Assembly (NCBI RefSeq): GCF_947172395.1
Contig: NC_069087.1
Location: 17,242,889 to 17,306,888 of the forward strand
DNA: 64,000 nucleotides
Source of the DNA: Bicyclus anynana
Taxonomy: Eukaryota; Arthropoda; Insecta; Lepidoptera; Nymphalidae
Reading direction: 5' to 3'
The position numbers and the translations under genes are program-made. Under the pieces are notes generated by a model that ran no database searches, had not been told where the DNA came from, and saw only the letters and a list, made by a program, of their open reading frames with translations. Below, piece by piece: positions 58,201 through 64,000 of the stretch (its first letter is position 1; each line of letters opens with the position of its first letter).

Positions 58201-60827
58201 CGCATGCGCACGCCGCCGCACTCCACCTGCGCAGGACCTCATTATAGCTTGCCAACTTCGTTTGTAACACGCTCGATGATGCGCGCGGGCCGGGGGGCTG
58301 TACGCACGATTTCCTCCCGTCGCCCGCATATCATGGGAGTGTTATCAACAAACTTGCCAGCTTCACCCATACAACTAAACTAACCACCGTTGACAATGTC
58401 CGTTTCAAGGTAGAATAGCACTGTCAAAGAGAACTAGTTCTGAAGGCATCTGCAGAAATGATTTTAAAGGGGAATGCCCACCAGCACACAGCCGGCCCGG
58501 GGAACCCAGAGTATATAGAGGTGATAATTGTATTAAAAAAAAAATGAAAAAACAATTCTAGGACAAAATGTTCGCTGGGCAAAACGGCAAAGTAATATTT
58601 GAAGCTGTATTATTTTTTCTGTTATCAAGAAGACAACAATAAGACAAACAATAAAACGAACAAACTTATCATAAGTATTCAAAAAACCAATCTTAGCTTG
58701 TCCCAGTTGTAGACAAATTTAAGATGAATTAAAAATGTCGTACAAGTTGTAGCAAACTCTTTTTGATAAAGTTATGATTTCATTATTAATGTAGAATTGT
58801 CAAGAGTTTTTTAGATATAAGTGAATTGCCGGGTGGTTATGGTAGGCCTGGGCATTTCCATTTGAACTCTTAGTTTTATATCCCCAGTAAATAATCTAAT
58901 CTTTATGGCACTGTTTGTACTTGAGACAGCCAAAGTCGGCTCTCCTTATCCTTCTGCATTCCGTGTTAGTAACGTAAAGTTTTTTTTGTAGACTCATTTA
59001 TTAATATCTAAGCTTCTAAGAACTTGTTTAAAACTTGTACACTACATATTCATTTGCAATGTAACAAACTTATCAGTGTTTTACATACAAAGAAACAAAT
59101 ACAAGCACATTTAATACACTTTATGTATTCTCTTATAGTGAACCGGGTGTGAGTTTGGGCGTCAAGGAAGATTCTCCTTGCTATGATAATGAACAATATT
59201 CAAAAAAATTGCTCCCCAGATCCTGCCTTTGAGTTAATCCTATGAGTAAGCAATGGCGTGCACTTCAAAGATGCAAAAATGCATTGCCTAGCCTGAAGAA
59301 TCATTACGAACATGTGTTAAAGAAAGAATTTTCCATTTTATACAATTTATGTTGTGCATGCCCTAGTCAACAACCTAGTGCACGCCACTGTGAGTAAGTC
59401 GATATAGTAAGTAAAGTAAGTATAGACCTCGACGGCGCCGCAGCCCTGCTCCAGCGGGTACAGATGCCGCCACGCGTCCAGCAGGCGCGCGGTGGGCGCG
59501 TCGCCGTCGCTCCACTCGCGGCCCGTCGCACGCCCCTCCAGCCCGAACGGCGCCAGGATCACTGTAATGTAGCAACAAAAATCATATATGCGATACATGT
59601 ACGTAATACATAGTCTAATTGAGTTAGCCAGTTACCTTTGCACAATTTCATCTATCAATCAAGAAACTATATCTTCTTATTTTTAGAAATTTTTTGCTAA
59701 ACAATTTTATGATAAATATGCTAGTATATAATATAATCAGTCACCTTTGTTGTCCCCCTGGCGCTCGGCGTGCGGCTCGTTGATGCGCGCGAGGCGCTTG
59801 TGCGTGAGCGTGCGCACGGGCGGGTGCTGGCGCACGTCCACCGACGCGCACACCGTGCTCTCGCCGTGCAGGAAGAACGCGAACGAGAACGACAGGTGCC
59901 ACGGGCTGCAACACACGACACATACTGTTCGTTCATTTGTTCATCTGGCTCGAACGACCATTTCAGCGTTTCCGTACATTTCTGTTTATTGTGCAGTCTT
60001 ATCATCAGCACAATATAACAAATGCCGCTAATATGACGTGGTAGATCATTGATATACACTATAAATAGAAAAGGACCCAAAATTAAGCCCTGTGGGACTC
60101 TAATTAAAGAAAATAATATCTAAGGCTTATATATTCTATGCATATCTTTTCCATTCTGAATGAAATAAAATGCAAATGCAAATTTAACATTTTTTGCAGC
60201 CATACTTTTGAGACTTAACTCAAGTAATAGTATTTCAAATAGTAGGTCAAATGCTTTAGACAAATCATAAAAAACATCAACAGCATTCTTTGAATGTTTC
60301 CAGGCACCATATAGATAATTTGTTTTATTTTATAGATTTACTTATAAATAGTGGCAAATGTCTGAGGGTGAACGAAGTAGCACCCTTATGTCTCAGTGGG
60401 CGGAACACAGAGACCCTCATTTTGTTCTTGGAAGTCTCCTTTGTGATTTAACGCAAAGAAGTATTTGAAACCTGCTATTGAAAAACAAGTTCAAATAGTA
60501 ACCTCCGATAAAAATAAATTATCATTATTTATTATTTTGTTTTTAATTCATGAACTGCATCATAGAATTAAAAACAATATTTTTCCTTTTTGAGATTTAA
60601 ATAGTGTTATTAGGCCTTCAGATGTTTTTGTAGTGTTTCAGAGATTTTAATATTGCTGTACAATTTTTTGTTACACATACATAATATCTGCTCAGTGTTT
60701 AGGTAGAGAATAGCACGCCATTTGTAAAAATCAAAATATGTACCTCTTGCCAACCTCCTCTTCGTCGCCATCGTAAGGTTGCACGAACCACTTGCCCAGC
60801 CTCACGAAGTCGCGCGACAACAGGCAT
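30539..60827 (-). CDS. skd: Mediator complex subunit 13 (skuld), 27 exons, N-terminus outside window
   Basis: Minus-strand exons (high to low): 60827-60744, 59905-59745, 59561-59428, 58226-58083, 56785-56697, 54002-53907, 51299-51173, 49576-49469, 48445-48222, 46248-46086, 45301-45188, 44622-44389, 43892-43700, 43195-42903, 40992-40840, 40147-39948, 39016-38870, 38339-37908, 37584-37445, 37114-36828, 36521-36336, 35804-35575, 34481-34336, 33977-33700, 33171-32920, 31469-31222, 30671-30539. All have GT-AG borders and fitting phases; the sum encodes about 1664 aa. MED13 is the scaffold of the CDK8 kinase module, linking it to core Mediator in the nucleus. Diagnostic stretches: FVRLGKWFVQPYDGDEEE, FFLHGESTVCASV, FRDHNFDSCTLCVCND, CSCGFSAIVNRRL, YCLSHDQRW, ILVFPTSATTQ and QQPLALGYLVSTAP. 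The protein is shorter than human MED13 mainly in the low-complexity linkers. The start codon lies beyond 64000. Confidence 0.96.
31085..31195 (+). repeat. Dispersed repeat, family L, copy 1
   Basis: GCGCCTCACGCGTCTTGATTT, then TGCCTGCGCGTAGCGACAC and TTATTTTCAAGACG up to CCAACTATACAC, match 62585-62695 in the same order and orientation. It ends a few bases from the skd donor at 31221. Confidence 0.6.
31715..32844 (-). mobile_element. Family I element (inverted), expanded by inserted sequence
   Basis: Its left part (31715-32020: CAAATTCTGTACATTGAAGA, a TGTC microsatellite at about 31816-31839, ACCGGGCATCACGCTGAAAC, GTTTGTATGGAAAGTACTCC) and its right end (CGCGGACGAAGTCGCGGGCG, to 32844) match the complement of 56915-57335. 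Between them are a tandem array (32165-32446) and another repeat type (32455-32800: TAAACGCGAAAGTTTGTATG; CTTTTTATCCCG twice). It fills most of the skd intron 31470-32919. Confidence 0.7.
32165..32446. repeat. Three imperfect ~105-bp tandem repeats
   Basis: Units begin near 32170, 32270 and 32376 with CGGCTGGGCATTT-like sequence, continue through ACAAAAAACGCGCGCAC and CACCAGC..TGGCCGG, and end ..TCCGACTGTGGCTAC. The third unit is truncated. The repeats make overlapping open frames on both strands that are not genes. Confidence 0.75.
34118..34250 (+). repeat. Possible dispersed repeat in skd intron
   Basis: CATCATCAACACGCTTCAGC, CCATTGCTGGGCAAAGAAC and CTTCCCACTGCCTTCATAAG have the look of a lepidopteran repeat of the kind ending or starting in ATCATC. 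There is only one copy here, so support is weak. Confidence 0.35.
34532..34842. mobile_element. hAT-like MITE, family F, copy 1, with exact 8-bp target duplication
   Basis: The ends CTCAGACTAAATA and TATTTAGTCTGAG are perfect inverted repeats. They are flanked by ATAATGGC on both sides (34524-34531 and 34843-34850), an exact 8-bp duplication diagnostic of hAT-type insertion. 311 bp, no coding capacity. Internal GATCAACGATC and TCTATAGAATCGATGTTTCAT are shared with 53306-53820. It lies in skd intron 34482-35574; the rest of that intron shows nothing. Confidence 0.88.
36115..36272. mobile_element. Palindromic mariner-like MITE, family E, copy 1
   Basis: TATAGCTTGGCAAGTTCGTT and its inverted partner AACGAACTTGCCAAGCTATA end the element; both arms continue with a CACTCCC-type motif. 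The ends read TA-TAGCTTGG, as expected for a TA target duplication. A second copy is at 58243-58373. In skd intron 35805-36335. Confidence 0.82.
36336..40992 (-). CDS. skd: skd exons for the MID/PIWI-like region
   Basis: Exons 40992-40840 (YLPGGDWGGSV, SRCSCGFSAIVNRRLAHRAG), 40147-39948 and 39016-38870 (Ala-rich helices, then VHRWPFIGARAP), 38339-37908 (LRPLLQDAIQKRC, GPLTWRQFHRLAGRGNEDL, WERLSLEPYSYARDVAYVV, FFRELSTSYEACRLGRHQP), 37584-37445, 37114-36828 (PALVIYVVEPP) and 36521-36336 (ALAFSVFTGARR, GKSLTGFGTAANANLFL). In yeast and human MED13 this part has an Argonaute-like MID/PIWI fold. The middle exons 40147-38870 are much more Ala-rich than vertebrate MED13. Confidence 0.94.
37702..37768. 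repeat. Imperfect hairpin in skd intron side
   Basis: The arms TATTTATTCTGTTAAAAA and TTTTTAACAGAATAAATA surround a 3-4 base loop, and ACTGTT/AACAGT extend them with a small gap. It lies just beyond the 5' edge of exon 37584-37445. Confidence 0.75.
39100..39596 (+). mobile_element. Degenerate Gypsy-type LTR retrotransposon pol fragment
   Basis: Two overlapping broken frames (39146-39430 and 39312-39503) and a third piece after 39480 resemble the start of Gypsy/17.6-type reverse transcriptase: SPWSSPIWVVPKK in one frame and YFSTLDLASGFHQIQ in another. Frameshifts and a stop break it, there are no LTRs and no gag, and only about 0.5 kb remains. It lies in skd intron 39017-39947, antisense to the gene. 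It is a dead remnant. Confidence 0.8.
39597..39890 (+). repeat. SINE-like repeat, family A, copy 2
   Basis: Contains a B-box-like GGTTCGAATCC (39628-39638), then GTGCATTTTAAGAAATTAA, CGTGAGGAAACCTGCATACC, TGGGCCAGCGTGGTGGACTA and CTCATTCTGAGAGGAGACTC, ending in a GACGACGACG run. It directly abuts the Gypsy fragment, which seems to have been its insertion site. It ends 57 bp from exon 40147-39948. Confidence 0.8.
40993..42902. other. skd intron with a 71-bp tandem duplication
   Basis: No exon is seen. A tandem repeat at 41364-41505 is described separately. GT-rich runs (GTGTGCGTGTGTGTGCGCGTG-type) lie near 42205-42235. Confidence 0.6.
41364..41505. repeat. Near-perfect 71-bp tandem duplication
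   Basis: Two adjacent copies of a 71-base unit starting AATGTATATTTTTTGGTTAC differ at one visible base (GG against GA). The unit contains TTACATTTCAG, a splice-acceptor-like motif on the plus strand that is irrelevant to the minus-strand gene. Confidence 0.9.
42903..46248 (-). CDS. skd: skd exons for the central conserved motifs
   Basis: Exons 46248-46086, 45301-45188, 44622-44389, 43892-43700 and 43195-42903. Recognisable MED13 anchors in order: LEHPVKRFKSAEGAFREEL, CPTLKDLDQIFDNSDDAASG, LSKMFPTPPSMEAH followed by PSPGFSPP, DWSYVFKPPTVYKYVGSSKY with LSTLPSQM, then VLLNVLLADTVLNVFRDHNF and CTLCVCND. A His-rich stretch (HTHLHHGHHHRAH) is local. The exon at 43195 carries a Ser/Asn/Thr-rich insect-type insert before the conserved part. 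Confidence 0.93.
44085..44310 (+). mobile_element. Two RTE-like non-LTR retrotransposon 3' tails in tandem
   Basis: Copy one (about 44085-44160: GCTGGATGCTGGCGG, TTTAAGACCCTGTTGTTTGG, then ATTGGCTCATTGGCCGATAG) and copy two (about 44230-44310: ATATGCTGGCGGCTCAAG, GTGGTGTTTGGAAGTCC) resemble each other. Copy two reads ANMLAAQERGVWKSLLP then stop, like the C-terminus of RTE-type reverse transcriptases. Both are truncated. They end about 80 bp from the skd donor at 44388. Confidence 0.55.
45566..45888. mobile_element. TIR element, family D, copy 2
   Basis: AGTCGGGGGAGCC at the left and an inverted AGTAGGAGAGCT at the right. The internal ATGCTATCAACTCATCTACC, GATGTGCTGGTTGAGTATTT and GGAGGTACTGAACAACGTGC match 24211-24725. 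It is shorter by deletion. In skd intron 45302-46085. Confidence 0.72.
46249..48221. other. skd intron
   Basis: No exon seen. 47030-47180 shows loose inverted similarity (CGAGAGAAAGACAAATGTCG against CATTGTGTCTTTTTATATTC) and resembles 41860-42010; this may be a worn MITE but is not certain. The rest is AT-rich. Confidence 0.45.
48222..56785 (-). CDS. skd: skd exons for the low-complexity linker
   Basis: Exons 56785-56697, 54002-53907, 51299-51173, 49576-49469 and 48445-48222. They encode AELCYSESSGDVNDDFADPT, a Cys/Arg run (CTCAKCRRRRT) corresponding to the NCSCLRHK area of human MED13, Gly/Cys-rich and Pro-rich stretches, TPAPTPDPLAPPTPAPP (compare human MPTPDPL), and EDEHSLHMLYDYTSVHAW. 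The last matches the conserved EDEANIAWKYYKF region. Conservation is low outside these anchors, so the exon calls at 54002-53907 and 51299-51173 rest on splice phase and composition more than on similarity. Confidence 0.8.
49103..49182. repeat. Small inverted repeat
   Basis: AAACGCCCCATACAAAAT and GTTCGTTAGATTTGTATGGG with CGTTTA are inverted arms (CGCCC/CATACAAA/ACGAAC) around about 25 bases. A mini-MITE is possible. Confidence 0.6.
49577..51172. other. skd intron, nothing recognised
   Basis: AT-rich; TTTGTATGCGACACATCAGA lies near a GTCTGATGTGTACAGA motif (50998-51050), a short inverted pair. No exon seen. Confidence 0.5.
52060..52290 (+). repeat. Retroposon-like 3' end with an ATT microsatellite tail
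   Basis: CACCCTGGGGTCATGCCTGA, GCGCTACAGTTAGCGTCTTA and GAGGCAGCGCCCCATTCAGC are followed by GGCTGAATAAATG, a poly(A)-signal-like end, and then about ten ATT units. This is typical of a non-LTR element or its SINE partner. There is only one copy here. Confidence 0.5.
53306..53820. mobile_element. hAT-like MITE, family F, copy 2, with 8-bp target duplication
   Basis: The ends CTCAGACTAATTACAT and ATAATTAGTCTGAG are inverted repeats. Flanks GCATACAG (53298-53305) and GTATACAG (53821-53828) match at 7 of 8 bases. It shares the CATCGATTCTATAGA and GATCGTTGATC blocks with 34532-34842. It ends 86 bp from the donor of skd exon 54002-53907. Confidence 0.85.
54003..56696. other. skd intron, nothing recognised
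   Basis: AT-rich with many ATA/TAT runs (around 55560-55800). No exon-like island and no repeat pair within the window. Confidence 0.5.
56915..57335 (+). mobile_element. Family I element, most complete copy
   Basis: Runs from GCTAGCGGACGCCCGCGAC through GGACTTTCCATACAAACTTT, TTTCAGCGTGATGCCCGGCC and GACAGACAGACAAGAAATCG to TTGACCTATTACAG. The inverted copy at 31715-32844 shares both ends, and 13081-13290 the first half. No frame. It lies in skd intron 56786-58082, between two phase-0 exons. Confidence 0.75.
58083..60827 (-). CDS. skd: skd exons for the Med13 N-terminal domain
   Basis: Four exons (60827-60744, 59905-59745, 59561-59428, 58226-58083) encode CLLSRDFVRLGKWFVQPYDG, PWHLSFSFAFFLHGESTVC, VILAPFGLEGRATGREWSDG and CGGVRMRYPVPYVLLTEMEA, collinear with the Med13_N domain, which joins the kinase module to Cyclin C/CDK8 and MED12. 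The split Ser codon (AG|C) between the first two exons and the split Val codon before VILAPFG confirm the joins. Exon 60827 begins inside an Arg codon, so an upstream exon is required; none was found in 60828-64000. Confidence 0.93.
58243..58373. mobile_element. Palindromic mariner-like MITE, family E, copy 2, beside a splice acceptor
   Basis: TATAGCTTGCCAACTTCGTT and the inverted AACAAACTTGCCAGCT match the ends of 36115-36272, and the TCGCCCGCATATCATGGGAG block matches its inner part. On the minus strand the element ends only 16 bases before the first base of skd exon 58226-58083, so it supplies the branch-point region of that acceptor. Confidence 0.8.
58374..59250. other. skd intron, nothing recognised
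   Basis: AT-rich, no exon or repeat pair seen. Confidence 0.5.
59251..59390. mobile_element. hAT-like MITE, family K, copy 2, with exact 8-bp target duplication
   Basis: The ends CAATGGCGTGCAC and GTGCACGCCACTG are inverted repeats with one mismatch. TGAGTAAG flanks both sides (59243-59250 and 59391-59398). 140 bp, no frame. It sits 36 nt inside the skd intron that begins after exon 59561-59428. Confidence 0.88.
59965..60320 (-). mobile_element. Degenerate non-LTR reverse transcriptase fragment
   Basis: Read on the minus strand, DVFYDLSKAFD (catalytic motif A type), a VPQG-like piece and GPFLFIVYINDLPRH mark the palm of a Jockey/CR1-type reverse transcriptase. The next motif, normally containing two Asp, is altered, and stops and frameshifts interrupt it. 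It lies just upstream of the acceptor of skd exon 59905-59745, in the same orientation as the gene. Confidence 0.75.
60321..60743. other. skd intron remainder
   Basis: AT-rich, no further feature. Confidence 0.5.
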
Positions 60828-63003
60828 CTGCAACGAGAAAGACATTCCATTTATTTACTATCTTAGTCTCTCTGAGTTTGTAAGAATATTAACAACTGTA
60901 CATAAAGTAAAGTTTCAATAAGTTGGTATTATTTTAAGCACCCAGTTGAAAGCTTTAGTAATAAATTAAAGAATTTTCAAAATAAAATATTCACCATTTA
61001 CATACAAATAAATATCAAAATACATATTGTTATATACCTATGATTTATTAAAAACAACAGTAATAAATATGCTTATTACAACAGCAATTACTGAATAGAC
61101 AAGTAAAATGCGGCAGTCAGTTACGATTATATTTAGTAAATACATAGACAGTAGATAAGTATATTTACTATTTACTGTGAGTGCACAAGCACTGTCCAAG
61201 TGCGCACAACAATTAAGCAGACGCCTACAGCGATGCCGTGGCGAATTTCTTTGTTCGCCACGACTCACTGACTGGCTAACTAGTCATATTATAATTGTTA
61301 CCTTTGTTAAGATAACAATCAATATTTATACATTTCATGCACGCTATTTGAGTAATCTATATCATCTAAAAACACAACTCACTAACAATTTAAATTTACT
61401 AACAAGCAAGACCACTCTTAATGATGCAGCTTGCAGTGTAGCAGTGTTGTCTAACATATAAGTTATTTATTCTTTATTTGAATATACCTAAATACAACGT
61501 GGAAGGGAATGTAAGCTGTATCAATGTGGATCGTTACTGTATACAGGGTATATGTGTTAGTACGCGACTGGTCCGAGAAATAACGACTACGTCCCAATGC
61601 AGTTCCATAAGATGCTTAGCGGTCTTATAGTAAAAAGATGGAGAAGGAAGTACATCAATCCTTGAACCAACAACAAAACAGAAATAGTAAATAAAAATGT
61701 AAAGAAGTTACATTTCTGGTCCCTTTCAGTTTTTAAGTTCTAATTTAAAATCTCAATGAACAAAAATGAAGTAACCTTCACAAGAAGGTTAAATTTATTT
61801 ACAGTATGTCTGCTGAAAGCTAGGGAAGACTATTTCTGGACGACTACCTACTACTACTACTTTACTAACTTCAAACAGTGGCATTGGTTTAATTTTCTGA
61901 TAAGTTAAAATTAATTCCCAATACCCAAAAACCTATTGAAACAATTCCTATCCAGTTTCAATCAATCCAATGATCTTCCAATTATAAAGCAAGTGTCAGT
62001 AAGTAAAAAGTTAATTATGTATGTATAAGATAAATTATAATTAATGTTAACGAGCGGTGTAACAACAGTTTACGCGCGGCATCTCGCCCAAGACGGCCTG
62101 TAATCCGTAATCGTCGCGTTGCGTCGAGTTGAGTTGAGTCGCGCACAATGTGTGCATGCACCTGGCGGCACAGGGCAGCCGCCAGCCGCTCGACGATCGT
62201 TACACTACCGAAGGTCGATGCATCCTACTTAACCCCAAGTAATCGCTGATTAAGCTATAAACAGTTTGTTCTTGATCAGCTTTCATTGTAGAAGTCAAGA
62301 AATTATACACATAGCATGGTGTTTTAAAGGCGTCATTAAATTTGTTTACTTCTTTCAATATTATAAAGTAATGGTGATTGTTTAAACTAAAAGTTTCAAG
62401 CAACGAAAGTTCTTTACGCGCTTACCTACTTATACCTATAGTTTATAATGAGTGTGTATAGTCAGATGCAATGTTTATGACGTTACCGATCATCGTGTGA
62501 TATACTGCGCAATACAAGATTTTCGGTAGCAACCGTTACGCAGGGGCGCGGCGGTAGAGCATCACCACTTCCCACTCTACCGGAAGTCGCCTCACGCGTC
62601 TTAATTTTAGCGAATTTTATGTATGACCTGCGGGTAGAGACACCTGCACCTTATTTTCGACGGGATAAAGATTGCGTTCGACTATACCCATTATAAACTC
62701 CTCTACATATATCAGGACTATTAATATTATTCTGAACTTCTATAGGCCAAACAGATACATGACTGCAAAGATAGAAAGTGCACACACGTCATGATGGTTA
62801 AGTTAATGCAGTCTATGGTATGACGCGCTTGATTCGAAGATAGTCACATTGTAAACAACGAAAGTTAGGGCTTTACATTTCTTTGGCAAACCATTTTAAA
62901 AAGTCTGAAGTCTTGTCCATTAGTAATGACTCTACTACTTGTTTGATAGCATCGGACGTCGCAGTTTATCGTCTAGTTTCGTTAGCGCAAATCGTTTTTT
63001 AAT
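60828..63003. other. skd intron, with an unexplained GC-richer patch
   Basis: No exon matching the Med13 N-terminus was found. 62085-62205 is CpG-rich compared with its surroundings; on the minus strand it can read IVERLAAALCRQ before a GTGCAT donor-like site, but this matches no known MED13 segment. Confidence 0.45.
62540..62695 (+). repeat. Dispersed repeat, family L, copy 2
   Basis: AAGTCGCCTCACGCGTCTTA, ATGACCTGCGGGTAGAGACA and TTATTTTCGACGGGATAAAG correspond to 31085-31195 in order and orientation. Confidence 0.6.
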
Positions 63004-63119
63004 TTGAATGGAGTAGTGCATTACGCGTGTAAACGTTACGAACGGCCGGCTGGGCGGACGTACGGCCGCCAGTTTTATTCATTGCCCGCCAAGGTCATTA
63101 TACGTATTACTTCATTTTC

Positions 63120-63560
63120 CACCTATACGCGATACAATACAACTGTAAATCGTCTAAGACTCTTTCAGCTCGAAGGGCAACAATCGGGCAACAACTCTTA
63201 TAAACCACAGCGTTTCCGCGAAAAAAACGAAAATAAACTCATTTACCCTTATTCAAAATTAATACTCCACAGCTCCGGCCCATACGCAATGTCAATAAAA
63301 ATTTACAATAACCTTCCAGATCGTATACGTAATGAGGAGAAAGATATTGTTTTCAAAAAGAAATTAAAGGACTTTCTAGTCGAAAAGTGCTATTACACGG
63401 TAAATGACTACAAGAATGATAAATAAAACAAAAAATAAAATCGGTCTCCTTATCACTCACTCGACAAAAGGCTACGCCCAAACTGGGTATCCATTATTAT
63501 TATATTGTATAATGTAATGTGTGGTATTGCTTGATATTAAATAAATAAATAAATATATTT
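63120..63560 (+). mobile_element. 3' end of a Jockey-type non-LTR retrotransposon
   Basis: The tail of an open frame (63004-63426; the element part starts around 63120) reads NRLRLFQLEGQQSGNN, IKIYNNLPDRIRN and FKKKLKDFLVEKCYYTVNDY, typical of the last residues of a Jockey-like reverse transcriptase ORF. After the stop comes a short 3' UTR ending in AAATAAATAAATAAAT repeats. It is heavily 5'-truncated and cannot move by itself. It lies in an skd intron, antisense to the gene. Confidence 0.8.
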
Positions 63561-64000
63561 TTTACCAATATACACAAGTATCAAGACTTCATTTATGAGA
63601 AATTTGCGGACATACATACACGTCGAATACAGAACCTCATGAATTAATGTTAGGTTATATTCATTGGCCGTTTTGAATTGATATTAACCGTTTTGAATTA
63701 ACAGCCTTTTTTCATAAAATCGTCCATAAAAATTTTCCGTTTTTTTTTAATTTCAGCGAGATAAAAAGACAGCAATTTAGTTTTATGTGTACAAGATTAA
63801 AAACGCGCTAATAGTTCTCATAGAGCTTTCCACTGTCCAGCTATTTCATTATGGTCCTTTTGCACATTTATTATTATCAATAGCAAACATAAAAGAGGAA
63901 GTTCTAGTTAGTTCTTTTAATATTGAACCTTTTTCTAAGCAATTGGAAGAAAAGAGTATTTTCTTCGGTGCACCCATAGTGAGGACGGAGGCCGACGGAT
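63561..64000. other. skd intron, nothing recognised
   Basis: AT-rich, with no exon or repeat pair. TTTTGAATTGATATTAACCG followed by TTTTGAATTAACAG is a short local repeat. Confidence 0.5.

Noticed and set aside
59721..60080. 119-codon minus frame joining a reverse-transcriptase piece to a MED13 exon
   Set aside because: It crosses the true acceptor at 59906 and reads the exon out of its conserved frame.
1..64000. CRISPR array, bacterial operon or gene-transfer island
   Set aside because: No regularly spaced identical repeats with unique spacers and no prokaryotic gene packing; all three genes are spliced eukaryotic genes.

Overview
The window looks like nuclear DNA of a moth or butterfly (Lepidoptera). 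Short, GC-rich exons with GT-AG boundaries sit in AT-rich introns. The spaces are filled with lepidopteran-type SINEs, hAT- and mariner-like MITEs and broken retrotransposons. No bacterial operon, CRISPR array, genuine tRNA or rRNA gene was seen. The species cannot be named from the sequence.

Three protein genes can be spliced by hand with consistent intron phases. (1) Plus strand, 3340-16388: the 3' part of outspread/MPRIP, a PH-domain and coiled-coil actin/myosin-phosphatase scaffold; its 5' exons lie left of the window. (2) Minus strand, 20863-23855: a complete four-exon sesquipedalian/PHETA gene (about 230 aa), an endosome-to-Golgi trafficking PH protein with NPF and F-x-x-x-H motifs. (3) Minus strand, 30539-60827: 27 exons encoding about 1664 C-terminal residues of Mediator subunit 13 (skuld in Drosophila), from the N-terminal domain to the stop; the most N-terminal exons lie beyond 64000. 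The exons of (3) sum to 4996 nt, giving an unbroken frame after the one leading split-codon base.

Layout: 1-3339 outspread intron with a SINE piece and a 611-bp TIR element; 3340-16388 outspread exons; 16389-20862 convergent space between outspread and PHETA (3' UTRs, MITEs, SINE); 20863-23855 PHETA; 23856-30538 AT-rich space that probably includes a long MED13 3' UTR; 30539-60827 MED13 with at least a dozen transposable-element insertions in its introns; 60828-64000 MED13 intron ending with the 3' end of a non-LTR element.

The three genes are not expected to act in one pathway; they are simply neighbours. I found no convincing new multi-gene system. The most interesting signals are a pair of alternative outspread 3' exons (70 and 102 nt) that switch the reading frame of the last exon and so give two C-termini; back-to-back perfect palindromes in a PHETA intron; MITEs lying 17-36 nt from MED13 splice sites; and an abrupt base-composition switch inside one outspread exon.
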